DNA of 64,000 bases, from NCBI GenBank assembly GCA_949825025.1, contig OX463787.1, positions 3,162,001 to 3,226,000 on the forward strand. The letters are read 5' to 3'. Positions within the stretch are counted from its first letter, which is position 1; every line of letters starts with the position of its first letter. The notes beneath the pieces were generated by a model. It was not told where the DNA came from. It saw nothing but the letters and a program-made list of their open reading frames with translations, and did not search any database. Below are positions 40,239 through 50,839 of the stretch, in pieces. The position numbers and the translations under genes are program-made. This DNA comes from Siphlonurus alternatus (Eukaryota; Arthropoda; Insecta; Ephemeroptera; Siphlonuridae).

Positions 40239-40325
40239 AAAATTGATTATAAAACACAAACTTTATTAAAAAAAAAATACTAAAATTTAAAAAAAAAGCA
40301 ATTAATTTTTTTTTTTTAATATTTA

Positions 40326-40413
40326 CGGCTGACTAGCCCTCGCCGTCGAGGACCCTAAAGTCGAAGGTACCACCGCGCAGGCACTTGACGCAGTGACTCA
40401 TCGGGTGCAAGGT
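40326..40413 (-). other. GC-rich island with a short open minus frame, unidentified
   Basis: Within an AT-rich intron, about 88 bp are about 60% GC. One minus frame reads HPMSHCVKCLRGGTFDFRVL then DGEG and a stop, with codon-like composition and two Cys; the sequence after the stop soon becomes an A-run. It may be a truncated retrocopy of an mRNA 3' end, or an alternative terminal exon of the receptor, but no good acceptor precedes it and I cannot name the protein. Confidence 0.35.
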
Positions 40414-40499
40414 TTAAAAAAATAAGTGAAAATTATTTTATTGGCAATACATATATCGAGGTGCTCCGTCCAAATACGCATGAAATAATTTCATATTGT

Positions 40500-40800
40500 C
40501 CATAGAGGCTTCAAGTGAGTGCGCTTCGAGACGCTCATTTGTGTCGCTAAGGTCCATCTTGCACTTGAAAATGAACCAGTGTTTTTTTTTTTTTTTTAAC
40601 TTTTTTCGGTAATAAATGAAGTAAAAATTCTAAATCTTCAATTAATTATGTATTTTTCAGTTTGGACAGACGTTCCTTAATGGAATTTTCCCTAAAAAAT
40701 CTTCTTAGGGAAAAAAAACAATTTAACTTTTTTTTTATTTTTACATAGGTTTAGATAGGACGGTGGGAACACCGAAAAATCAGCTGACTTGAAGCCTCCA
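40500..40800. mobile_element. MITE with AGAGGCTTCAAGT ends, family P
   Basis: AGAGGCTTCAAGTGAGTG at the left and GCTGACTTGAAGCCTCC at the right are inverted. The left part GAGACGCTCATTTGTGTCGC recurs at 54075-54130. It directly abuts the family L element at 40801, and GAAGCCTC appears again beyond that element, suggesting one inserted at the edge of the other. Confidence 0.6.
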
Positions 40801-41002
40801 TTAAGGTGGATTCACATGGTGATTTTTATCATGCGACGCGACGCGAATAATGCGCACTTGCTGTGACATCCATTGACAATTAAAAGAAAAAGAGCATCGT
40901 AATTAACGCGATTCCCGGTGAATTCACCACCGCATAGAATTTCACAACTTTTACGTCAAAATCGCGTCGCATCGCCGTTGTCACCATCTGAAGCCTCTAT
41001 TA
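40801..41002. mobile_element. PIF/Harbinger-like MITE, family L, copy 3
   Basis: AAGGTGGATTCACATGGTGA at the left, and CGCCGTTGTCACCATCTGAA at the right, with GCGACGCGACGCGAATAATG and AAAATCGCGTCGCATCGCC inside, as in copies 1 and 2. Its right edge is about 50 bp from the receptor splice donor. Confidence 0.75.
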
Positions 41003-41054
41003 GTAAGTAGAATCCAATTTATTATTATACTGAAACAAGTTGCTATTTTCTTAC

Positions 41055-41459
41055 CTGCAGTGCGATGGTGTACCTAGCTACAGCAGCTGCTTTGCACAGA
41101 TAGAACAGCTGAGCTAGCAGGAGTGCTGTAGCAGGCAAAGCGAAGGCGTAGACACACGCGAGAGGGTCGAGGAACCAACAGTTTGAGTCATGGAGTCCTT
41201 CAGTGCTGGTGAGAGAACCTCTGGCACGAACTTGGAGGGCCATGGAGGCTGCAAGACTCAGGAGCGGAGCCCCCCAGCCGAAGAGAGAGTATTTGAGGAA
41301 AGAAGAGGCGAGAGTGTCGGCGTCAGGGGCGGCTGCTAGAAGACTCACGTTGTCCCTGAAGGTACAGTACATGTGGTACGTGATGGCGGTGAGCCAGCAT
41401 AGAACGGCCAGTCGCATGTACTGCAGGGACAGGGCGAGTGCCACACAAAGTTCAGGGTC
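41055..41459 (-). CDS. Methuselah-like/secretin-type GPCR, internal exon (TM3-TM5)
   Basis: This 405-bp exon encodes exactly 135 residues. The acceptor ATGTTCCAG ends at 41460 and the donor CTGCAG|GTAAGA begins at 41054; both junctions are phase 0. TM3 is about residues 5-28, followed by ICL2 (YCTFRDN), TM4 about 54-76 with FLKYSLFGWGAPLL, a long ECL2 with NCWFLDP at 93-99, and TM5 about 102-126. Cys-5 at the TM3 start and Cys-94 in ECL2 are the pair expected to form the conserved disulfide. The FLKYS..GWG.P motif in TM4 and CWF in ECL2 are family-B hallmarks and match Methuselah-like receptors best. An antisense 90-codon frame overlaps and is a shadow. Confidence 0.85.
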
Positions 41460-42091
41460 CTGGAACATAAGGTAGAAGTATGGTTGTAATACTTTGTAGT
41501 AATTTAGTATATAGTAATATAGTATGGGTAGGGATGACATTTTAATAAGGGTCTTGGAAGGAAAGAAGTACGTTTGTAAAAATTATAAACAAGAAAATGG
41601 GTATAACATAAGTAGAGGGGAAAAGTTTTATGAACTCAGGGTCCTGAATTTAACCTGAAAGGAAGGAAAGAATCACGTTTATATAGCAGTTTTTAGTTTT
41701 AACTAGAAAATTGTTATAGTAATTGGAAAGGAGTGAAGATGTTATGAGTTCAGGGTACTTGAATAAGGGAATAATCATATTTGTATATCAATTTAAACGA
41801 AAATAGTTGTGTAGGAAGGGGGGGGGGATTATCTGATATTTCTAATAGTAAATTGTAGCTGTATCATGAAACTAGTGTCCTAAAAGATCTAATAATAAAA
41901 TAATGTTATCTTCATTTCATTAATATCCTTTTAATATCAAGTATCACAATTAATTTTAATATTTTTTTAAATTCATAAACCAAATTTGTCATATATTATA
42001 CAAACTGTACTGAATTGTATGATAAAGAATCAAATAATGCATTTTATAGTATGTACCAGATATATTACTTATATTATTAAAAACAATCTTG

Positions 42092-42149
42092 ATTGATTGG
42101 TTGATATTTTGGGGCAATTGACACATTTTGGTCATGTATGCCCCCTAAA
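42092..42149 (+). repeat. Short dispersed repeat, family R
   Basis: TTGATTGGTTGATATTTTGG then GGCAATTGACACATTTTGG and TCATGTATGCCCCC, shared with 32872-32938 and 37550-37600. Confidence 0.6.
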
Positions 42150-42216
42150 AAAAAAACAATCTTAATAATCATGCATGTAGATAACTTGTTACATGTTTGG
42201 AAATATAATAGACCTT

Positions 42217-42359
42217 AAGGAGCATTCACAAAGCCTTAAGGCCACAATTAAGGCTCAATAATTTAAGACCAGAAATTTTGGGTCTAAAAAACACATCTAA
42301 AATCAAGCTTTAAATTATCGAGCCTTAAATGTGGTCTTAAGACTTTGTGAATGCCCCTT
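42217..42359. mobile_element. MITE, family G, copy 2
   Basis: Inverted-orientation copy of 28373-28514: AAGGAGCATTCACAAAGCC at the left, GACTTTGTGAATGCCCCTT at the right, and core AGACCAGAAATTTTGGGTCT. Confidence 0.8.
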
Positions 42360-43290
42360 CTTATGTATTAGTAACAGAAAGATCATTTTATCTGACTTGA
42401 GCATTTTTTTTTCATTAAAATAAGTAATCATTTTTTTGTTTTAATTATTCGTTATAAAATGGAGAGTACAGGTAGCTAATTACATGAAGCTCACATTTTT
42501 GTACTCATGTAAAGATATTTAAAAAAAATTAACTTAATTTTCCATTAGCACTATATTTCACAGCTATAAAAGCATTGTAAATTAAATTTGCACTACGAAA
42601 TAATGACTTTATGTTCGCAGTGTGAAAATACTTTGATCCAAGCTATTAGAAACTAGGTAAGGTCATTTTAATTTTGGAAAATATATATTTTTTTATAGCC
42701 TTTGAAGTATACATTTTGTGGAATGAAGTTTAAAGTGCGTAAAATAAAATTAGAAAAGAGAGCAGTGAGATAGTGTGTGAAGTAAATAAAAAAATGTAAT
42801 TAGTAAACTTAAACAAATTAAAATGTAATTACAAAACTTTTTCAGGTAATATAATTATACACGTGGGACTTGAAACAATCTTTTTTTAAAGGAGATAATT
42901 TCTTTACTAACTTGTAATTTATAATGAGAATATATTTTTGTCCCTAAAATTAGATTATAAAAGTTCATAATTGGAAGGTTACGAAAAAGTTTCTAGTGAC
43001 ATGTGTAGGACGTTTTTAACATGATAAAAACTGGCCTAAATTTGTCTTATGATAATTTCTTCTTAAAATATGTTATTTTTCTCAGATACTTTATAATTTT
43101 AACTGTTAATTTAATTTAAGTAGTATAAAAGCATTCATTTATCTTATCATGATTCACATTTTTTTCCCCCACAGTTTGGTATCTTCATTTTATTTTCTTA
43201 CAATATGCGCTAATAGGAAGCAATTTGTTGATGTATATTGATGTAATTTCTAATTTTCTTATAATAAGAGAACATTAATTAATTTTAAAC

Positions 43291-43622
43291 AATGAACAAC
43301 AAACATGAAATTTTTTTATTGCAGAAATGAATAGAGTGTACCAAATTATGCTACTCTGAATTTTTTCACATTTTTTTGAGACCCGGAACTATTTTTAAAT
43401 AATTATTGAAAGTCCTGTGATTTCAGTTGGCACCCCTGAATTCTTAGTAAAAAGGATAGAGACTGGTCGCCTATTGACGCCTCCAGGGGGCGTGGCCGCA
43501 CTTTCAATAATTATTTAAAAATAGTTCTGGGTCTCAAAAAAATCTGAAAGAATTCAGAGTAGCATAATTTGGTACCCTTTATTCATTTCTGCAATAAAAT
43601 TTTTTCATGTATGTTGTCCATT
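43291..43622. mobile_element. Fold-back MITE, family B, copy 1
   Basis: Ends AATGAACAACAAACATGAA and TTCATGTATGTTGTCCATT are inverted, arms share TGCAGAAATGAATAGAG and ATTATGCTACTCTGAATTTT. The asymmetric core (GTTGGCACCCCTGAATTC ... CGCCTCCAGGGGGCG) is present in reverse in copy 2 at 57759-58093. Arms resemble family A and the 58571-60288 palindrome. Confidence 0.85.
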
Positions 43623-44445
43623 GCAGAGTTTACGACTAGTTTGGCTAAGCAAGTTTATAACTAATATGATTTAAGATTTTTAAGGTATAGTCTTCACCTC
43701 TGAAAATTTCACTGTCCATAACATTGCATGAGCATAAATGTATCATAAAAACAATGTATTGTCAATATTAAAAATTCAGTGCCAAAGAAAATAATGGAAT
43801 ACAATGAATACATACAGCATATATATCAAATGATAATGAATCAGATTTAAAGAAAATGTAAAAAGAGTTCCATTAATTACCTTTATACTTAATTATAAAA
43901 ACTTTACATTAAAAGCGATGTAAAATAAGTGACAAAAAATTTCATTTAAAATGATGGATTACTGAACATTAAAGGTCACAAAGATTAGCATCTGATTTAA
44001 ATTTGCAATTTAAATACCCCCGCCTCAGAGTACGATATGAAATGCTCGTAAATCAAGCTTAGTGCTGAGCTAAGCACGTAATTTAAAATATCATTATAAA
44101 ACGTGGTTACCATGCTTTAGTATTATACTTAATTTCAATGCTGTATGTTTTTGTTATAGAATTATTTAATTATATTACAGTCGGCTGATGCTGCTTTTTT
44201 TTTTATGAAATTACTAATGTATTTATATTACGAGTCTGAATCATATGAACATGCTGTAATTATGTAATATAATTATAATGCATAAAATTGCATCACAGTT
44301 TCCTTAATTGAAAATAATATAAATTTTGATATCTTATTTTTTAATTCAAAATTCACGTTTCATGTATATCTTATTCGATTTATACATTTCATTATTACTA
44401 TATTTAGAATAAAATGTAAAAATATATGTGTCCACTGTAAGATCA

Positions 44446-44717
44446 AAAAAGGCTTCCAATGTTCCCCGGCGGAAAAATTTTCTCCATAAGCAACCATGTT
44501 AAAAAATTTGAATTTTTTCTCACTAACAACTATTAAAGCTATTAATTTGGAACCATCTCCTACCCCATCCTAGGGGTCTTCTGATAATGAATCAAGTACT
44601 TATTTATCTCTAAAAAAAAAACTCTTTAATACCAAAAGAGCAATTTCAATTTTTTTTTTTGTTGTTGTTTAAGTAGGTTTAGGTAGTACACCGCAAAAAT
44701 CAGCTGACTTGAAGCCT
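44446..44717. mobile_element. Possible MITE with AGGCTTC/GAAGCCT ends, family O
   Basis: AAAGGCTTCCAATG at the left faces CTGACTTGAAGCCT at the right. The right 60 bp (AAAATCAGCTGACTTGAAGC) match the right end of family P at 40780. Inner arms are only weakly inverted. Confidence 0.5.
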
Positions 44718-45670
44718 CTATATCACAGCAATGTTATAAAATTATATTATGAATTATGATCAAACCCCCCATCATTTTACAACTGTTCCCAGTTCAGAAT
44801 TGTCCATATTTTACGAATTCACACTTTATTTTAAATGACAGGATATTTAATAGTTTAATTAAAATAACAATGAAATATTGAAAACCATGTAGAACTCACC
44901 ACATTTCTAAAACATTATGACATTTTACCAATACAATTTATAAAATAATGATGAATGATACTACGTGATGAAATATCGAATTATATGAAGTCTGTGTATT
45001 GTTTTGTTGCGATATTTATAACCCAAGGGTAAGTAATGAATAATGAACTTCATTAGGATATAGCATAAATATAAAGCTTGGTAATTAAATGCAGACATTG
45101 TTTAAAGAATAAAACGTATTAATTTTTGTGATTAGCGAGCTATTATAAAAAAATCAGCAAGATAAATATATTAAAAAATTAGTTTAGGCTAATATAGTCT
45201 TGTATATATTATACGGTAAATTGATTTAAAATATGAAAATTAATGTTTATAATTTTATTTAAATTATATTTATTTAAAATTATTTTTAAATATTTTTAAA
45301 ATTAAATTAAAATTAAATTATTTTAAAAATTGCAATTTTTTGTTTCATAAAAGTATTAAATATTATTTTAAAATATTTATAAATAAAGTTGCAACACTAT
45401 TCCATTGCATTGGCATGGTACCCAAAATCACATCCACTTCTTAGGAATTGTAAATGATTGTAAGAATAAATTATATACGAAATATTAACAACTCCCTATC
45501 GACTACTCGTAGGTGATTTATGATTCATCAATATATTTATTAAAGTTAACTAATGATACTGCATCAAGACTGATAGTATATGGTATTTAATCCCAGTATC
45601 TATATTTTTAAAAAAAAATGGTTATGGAATAATAATATAATTCGCTCTCTTTAACATGAGTACTTGTAAT

Positions 45671-45671
<1 letters not shown>
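44718..45671. other. AT-rich intron sequence, nothing recognised
   Basis: No coding exon, RNA or repeat structure is seen. Confidence 0.4.

Positions 45672-45766
<95 letters not shown>
45672..45766. repeat. (CT)n microsatellite
   Basis: About 95 bp of CT inside the TM2-TM3 intron; frames through it are Leu-Ser or Glu-Arg repeats. Confidence 0.95.
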
Positions 45767-45769
<3 letters not shown>

Positions 45770-46099
45770 GGGGTACAAACATGTCTCTCGAAATCTGACT
45801 ACCACCCCTTGACTAACGTGACGTCATACTATGAAGGATCAAATGTCATTGCGAGCATTAATAATAATAACTCCAGTAGTAGTTCTGATTGGCTGTTAAT
45901 TTAGAAGAGTACTCCATATGTTATATTTAGATTTATAAGTATCGTTCAAATATGGTTTGATTTTATGTTAGCTTTTATAGTTTATAATTCTATAATAAAG
46001 TGCTTAATTTCAATATTTTTCATAGGTACAAAATAAAATTAATATAAATTTTTCTATCTTTCACTGAGGGAATTTTTAGATTAAAGTATTGTACAGTCG

Positions 46100-46206
46100 T
46101 TGCCTCGGAAAATTTCCCTTTGCAGCCTTGTAAATCACCACTCCCCTTAATAATGACACCAGGGATTATTTAAAATACACGTGGGAAATTTTCCAAGGCA
46201 ATGAGT
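46100..46206. mobile_element. Small palindromic element
   Basis: TTGCCTCGGAAAATTTCCC at the left and GGGAAATTTTCCAAGGCAA at the right are inverted ends about 65 bp apart. GGAAATTTTCC recurs near 49150. Confidence 0.55.
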
Positions 46207-46943
46207 GTTAAAACTTTATTTTTTAATAACTTTTTAGATTGAAGTTTGAATGTAATAAATACTTGTTTCAGGATACACCTTGAGCTATGGTTGTTATACT
46301 GGGCATTATTTATATTAAAATTATACTATAAGTACGCCTCAAGGCACCTGATAATGGACGTTGTTATACAGTCTATGGATGTGTGTTAAGAACTATTTTG
46401 ACTGGACTGAGATGTTTTCACACAAAATTTAAATCTGCATCTCTTTCAAGCATTTTCTCACTGCCCTCTCCACTAAGGCCAACGAACTATAATATTTTTT
46501 ATTTTTATAATTTATCAAACTCGATTGTTTTTTTTTTTTTGTTTTTTGTTTTTTTTTTTTTTTGAAATAGTAGTCCTAGATTTTCAATTTTCCATTGAGT
46601 TATATGCAAATTCAACCTCACAATTTCCATGGAAGAAGTGATTATAAAATTTTGAAACTTTACACACAGCAAGATATGGGGTTTAGAAATTATGCCTGGG
46701 GTGTGAAAATATCATGAAAAATTTATTTCTATTGGCTTTCATTTGAATTTTACAATGATACAGCAAATGGGGTGGACTACTATTTTTCTTCTCGCGCTTT
46801 GCAGGGCACAGGCTTTGGTGGAGTGGGCAAATATCCAGAAAATTAGTCAAGATTAAATTTCGTGCTGTCCCGAGTTGTACACCTGTCTGGTTTGCTGCAG
46901 CTCCAAGAGACGAAGGTTTGTAAACTGAAGGGTAGGTAAGAAG

Positions 46944-47164
46944 CAAGGTTGGCTTTATATCAGGTTATGCCACCAATTGGACCAACGTTAAAGGGCTTAG
47001 CCAATCAGATTCAAGTATTTCAGGACCCATCGTGCCGCGAAACTTTGAATGCGCACATCATGCAATGCTATTTTTGAAATTTCGCGGTACAATGGATCCT
47101 GGAAATAGTGGAAAAATGACGCATGAAATACACACGTGGCTTAACCTGTATAAAGCCAACCTTG
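46944..47164. mobile_element. hAT-like MITE, family N, copy 3, with 8-bp duplication
   Basis: Ends CAAGGTTGGC and GCCAACCTTG, flanked by perfect GTAAGAAG at 46936-46943 and 47165-47172. 221 bp; interior as in copies 1 and 2. Confidence 0.9.
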
Positions 47165-47547
47165 GTAAGAAGAGCACATTGCCTGTTTTTCTCATCTCCA
47201 TGGCAACGAGTAACATTATTTGTGTCATTCCGAGGTACTCCTTCGAGACAATTTCTTGTGTTCTCAGTGTACACCAAACGTCAAATCTAATGTAAAAATC
47301 TCGGGGAGGCAACTCTGTGTTTGTAACAGCCAAGACCATCACGATGATGAGTATTGACATCGTGTCTAATTACACTTTCATTTGCGTATTTTAAAGTACA
47401 GGAAAAACAATACAGTAAATCATAAGCAACATCAAAGGTCGTAGCGCTGTCAACCCTCATCATGAGTGACAGGTCATCGTGATGGTCCTGGCTGTTACAG
47501 GCATACGGTTTCTTCCCCGAGATTTTCGCATTAGATTTGGCATTGAC

Positions 47548-47888
47548 TGTACCTCGGAACAATTTCTAGTGACCTCAGTGTACCTCGGAACAATTTCTAC
47601 TGACCTCAGTGTACCTCGGAACAATTTCTAGTGACCTCAGTGTACCTTGGAACAATTTCTAGTGACCTCAGTGTACCTCGGAACAATTTCTAGTGACCTC
47701 AGTGTACCTCGGAACAATTTCTAGTGACCTCAGTGTACCTTGGAACAATTTCTAGTGACCTCAGTGTACCTCGGAACAATTTCTAGTGACCTCAGTGTAC
47801 CTCGGAACAATTTCTAGTGACCTCAGTGTACCTTGGAACAATTTCTACTGACCTCAGTGTACCTCGGAACAATTTCTAGTGACCTCAG
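47548..47888 (-). repeat. 31-bp minisatellite with a three-unit higher-order pattern
   Basis: Eleven complete 31-bp units, then a partial twelfth that runs to the receptor splice donor. A C-to-T change (CTTGG for CTCGG) marks units 4, 7 and 10, so the array has spread in blocks of three units; a second variant (CTACTG) marks units 2 and 10. A diverged unit lies near 47226-47275. On the transcript strand every unit offers a GAGGTACA word that looks like a weak splice donor. Confidence 0.95.
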
Positions 47889-47897
47889 TGTACCCAC

Positions 47898-48003
47898 CTG
47901 CACTCCACCGACTCCGATGACGTAAAGCAGCTGCCCCATGAAGAGAGCGGCCAGAAGGTTGATGAGCGCCGTACCTGCCAAACTGCGGAGGTCCGAGAAC
48001 AAG
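47898..48003 (-). CDS. Methuselah-like/secretin-type GPCR, exon with TM2
   Basis: This 106-bp exon starts with one base completing a split codon (upstream intron phase 2) and then encodes 35 residues ending GVGGVQ. Acceptor TGTTTCAG ends at 48004; donor GTGCAG|GTGGGT is at 47897. The peptide has LRSLAGTALINLLAALF, then MGQLLYVIGV, as expected for ICL1 end and TM2 of family-B receptors. It joins in frame to the TM3-TM5 exon (phase 0). The exons for the N-terminal domain and TM1 were not found in 48004-64000, where I could not see a convincing candidate. Confidence 0.75.
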
Positions 48004-48039
48004 CTGAAACATGACACGAAGACGTTAGTACGGTGCTTG

Positions 48040-48204
48040 TACTACCACCAAGATCTGCACTGACGGCGGCTCCAGGCAGGCTAACGTCACCCTTCAGCGC
48101 TCACCGTCATGACCCTCCTACTAACCGGGGCTTTGCAGCCGAAACCACCCGCCTTCTGCCACCGGCGGACTGGTGCATTAGGCACAACGCTTCAGCGCCA
48201 TTCA
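48040..48204 (-). pseudogene. 28S rRNA gene fragment
   Basis: The minus strand reads GAATGGCGCTGAAGCGTTGT, GTAGGAGGGTCATGACGGTG, CTGGAGCCGCCGTCAGTGCA and GATCTTGGTGGTAGTA in order. These are consecutive, highly conserved blocks of eukaryotic 28S rRNA with the variable segment between them shortened. The match stops at both sides in AT-rich sequence, so this is an isolated fragment. It lies 36 bp upstream of the TM2 exon in the same orientation as the receptor gene. Confidence 0.85.
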
Positions 48205-48929
48205 TTTTTATGGCTAGTATTGGTTGTTTCAAAATATTGCTGGTAATAAAGTAATAATACTTTATAAAATATGTAAAAGAAAAATGTAAAGTAATTTAAG
48301 TAATTATTATAAAATAATATTTTATTTTTTCATAATATAAAAATAATTTTTAACTTATTCATTTGTACTAACTAAACATTTATTGACAAATATTTGTATG
48401 TTTACGTATATTTATGTAAATAACTGAAATTTCAAAATAATTAAAAATTATTTTATATAATGTACGTGTCCAAAATTACAAAATAATCAAGTCTTAAAAG
48501 CATATAGGAGTGAAGAGCAGCTTTGGAAACGCATACTGTAGTGAAATTTAAGATAATTCATAAACCAATAAATGGAAAGCGTGGAGTAGATAATCAACGC
48601 AATTTATTATAATTTGAAAAAAAAAGAAACAAAATTCACTTTTATATCTTGATAGCAATTCTTATAAATAATATATTATTTTGACCTTCTCAAAATAATC
48701 TTTGGATCAAATTATCAATAAAAATTTCAATTAATTTTCATGAAATAATTCGGAATTAAAAGAAAAACTCACTAATGATTATTATAGCAGATCATTAAAC
48801 CACACTTGTAAATGTGTAGTGAAGAAAAACAATTATTAAAAATTACTTCTCTATAATAAGTTAAATTTGTTTACTTTCTAATCTTGGATTTTTTTTCTAC
48901 AACTCCCTTATAGTTCGAACAATACATAT
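48205..48929. other. AT-rich sequence, nothing recognised
   Basis: Probably intron of the receptor gene, if the gene continues. No exon is seen. Confidence 0.4.
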
Positions 48930-48987
48930 ACTACGTTTACATGACGGTGTTTAATACGTATTCGTTGACGACGCCTCATAAGAATAT

Positions 48988-49045
<58 letters not shown>

Positions 49046-49131
49046 ATATAATGATTTGATTCGATTTGATTTGATTTAACATTATCCGTCGTCAACGAAT
49101 ATGCATTAAACACCGTCATGTAAACGTAGTA
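48930..49131. mobile_element. MITE, family X, copy 2, with central (AT)n
   Basis: CTACGTTTACATGACGGTG and TTAATACGTATTCGTTGACG at the left are mirrored at the right, ending CATGTAAACGTAG. A 50-bp AT run (about 48989-49040) and GATTTGATTC repeats fill the loop. Confidence 0.8.
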
Positions 49132-49968
49132 ATTGAAGTTAATGCCAAGGGAAATTTTCCAACATGAAAATTGTACAATATTTTGGATGTTTATGGAAAA
49201 AAATTTATTATAAAATATTCATGAATTTTAAAATTAAATATGATTGAATTTGAACTTCTAAGCTGTAATGTATTTCTTCACAATTTTCTTATGCATGCAA
49301 AACTTTTAAACTTTAAATATATATAATAACTTTTTAAAATCACGTTGAATATTTTTTTTAACCACACCCAGTTTATTAGCTTAACGTTTCTAAGCCAAAA
49401 GGAAAATTTTGCTCGACTTTTATTACAAAAAAAAAAAAAGGTTGGTTTTCCAATCAGTAAAGTAAACTTCATTCCAAGGACGATAAAAACACGAGGTAGT
49501 TCGGGATGATGGATTTACCTTTAAAATGTCACCGTTTCGATTATCTGATAAATTCTAATCCTCCATATAGATCCTCTGTCTTGATTTATATTGCTATCAA
49601 TTTATTTTTGTGCAATATTTATCCACTTCTTATTTATTCTTAATATTCTTACTTCGGAATCAAAGGATATTTCTGTAAGGTGAAATTGAATATAAAAAAT
49701 AATAATAACTAATCGCTTTTCTTTTGGTTTGAGCAAATTAAAAAAAATTTAAATTTTTTCTCTTTCCGGTTTCCGTCCATAAAGCCAACGTTAAACTTCT
49801 ACCACAATTTTCACAAAACTGATCAGACAGATCCCCTTCAAAATTTGCATGTAACTTTATTGATCGGGAGTTTAAACTCAGCCTTGCAAGTCTATATAGT
49901 TGCATTCAAGAGGGTGAATTCCGAGATTTCAATTAACTGAGATTCATCCTTAAAAAATATATTTAGAT
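49132..49968. other. AT-rich sequence, nothing recognised
   Basis: No coding exon, RNA or repeat structure is seen. Confidence 0.4.
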
Positions 49969-50331
49969 AAGGTAGAGATAACACGGATCAGCTGGCCCAA
50001 TGTTAATAAAAATCCCATTCATAAAAATTATGAAAAAAAAAATAGAATGTTCTCCTTAACATACCTTATCAGTAGGTAAAATATCACGTATATAAAAACG
50101 AGCTAGTTTTCGAGTTATTAATTTTTAAAGTTGACTACATTAACATGGAGAAATGGAACTCCCATGTTATATTAGTCATCTTTAAAAATTAATAACTCAA
50201 AAACTAGCTCGTTTTTGTATACCTGATATTTTACCTACTGATAAGGTATGTTAAGGAGAACATTCTAAATTTTTTTTCATAAATTTTATGAATGGGATTT
50301 TTATTAACATTGGGCGTGTTATCTCTACCTT
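49969..50331. mobile_element. Fold-back MITE, family E, copy 3
   Basis: AAGGTAGAGATAACACGGAT at the left (with CAGCTGGCCCAATG) and GGGCGTGTTATCTCTACCTT at the right, and nearly full inverted arms. Here no TTAA is left at either border. Confidence 0.8.
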
Positions 50332-50839
50332 CTATAACAATGCATCGATTTAAAAGTAGGTAAAAATTAATTATATAAGCCATATTTTTGTTTTTTCTCC
50401 AAGGAAAATGTAATTTAATTCCATGTTTTTTCTCTATAGTGAATATATTACGTGAACTTTTTGGACAGTGATTTGAATAATGATATTGTTTTCTCCAAAA
50501 ATGCAAAAGTCACATTATTTAATTAAACTTTCGGGTGATCTCTAGGTGTACATAAACATTTTTGCAACATCAGTCTGAGCTTAAATTAGATGCAAAAATA
50601 TGCAAATAAATTCATAAAATTACAAAAGACTGTTTATAACAATGTGTAAAGAACAATATAAGCAGAGATATGAATATTTATATGTAAATTATGAATTTCA
50701 TTGTAGAATTCAGCTTATTGTATTTGCATTTACGGAAATGTTATATTTAATTAGCAAAAATAAGTTGTTTTATTAGAAACTTAATTAAAATTTATTATTC
50801 AAAATATTCAGATCTTAGTAAAACAACTGGAGAATATAT

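Larger units (their letters stand above)
39418..41054 (-). other. Receptor intron between TM5 and TM6, loaded with repeats
   Basis: 1,637 bp, phase 0, GT-AG. It contains a family S repeat, a 5'-truncated SINE, a family A palindrome, a GC-rich island, and family P and L MITEs, the last ending about 50 bp from the upstream exon. Confidence 0.75.
41460..47897 (-). other. Receptor intron between TM2 and TM3 exons
   Basis: 6,438 bp, phase 0, donor GTGGGT, acceptor CAG. It carries MITE families G, B, O and N, a (CT)n tract, and the 31-bp minisatellite. A G-run lies at 41818-41827. Between these I see no other exon. Confidence 0.7.

Noticed and set aside
41203..41475. 90-codon plus-strand frame
   Set aside because: Antisense shadow of the GC-rich TM3-TM5 exon, which has canonical splice sites on the minus strand.
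46565..46795. Possible MITE with AAATAGTAGTCC ends
   Set aside because: Only about 12 bp of inverted similarity next to a long T-run and no second copy; too weak to call.
46683..46946. 87-codon minus frame as a possible TM1 or ectodomain exon
   Set aside because: It lies downstream of the TM2 exon in the gene's direction, has no hydrophobic TM-like segment in order, and ends at a MITE border.
47548..47888. CRISPR-like array
   Set aside because: Units are contiguous with no spacers, and the context is eukaryotic; it is a minisatellite.
48033..48254. 73-codon plus frame in GC-rich DNA
   Set aside because: Explained by the 28S rRNA fragment on the other strand.
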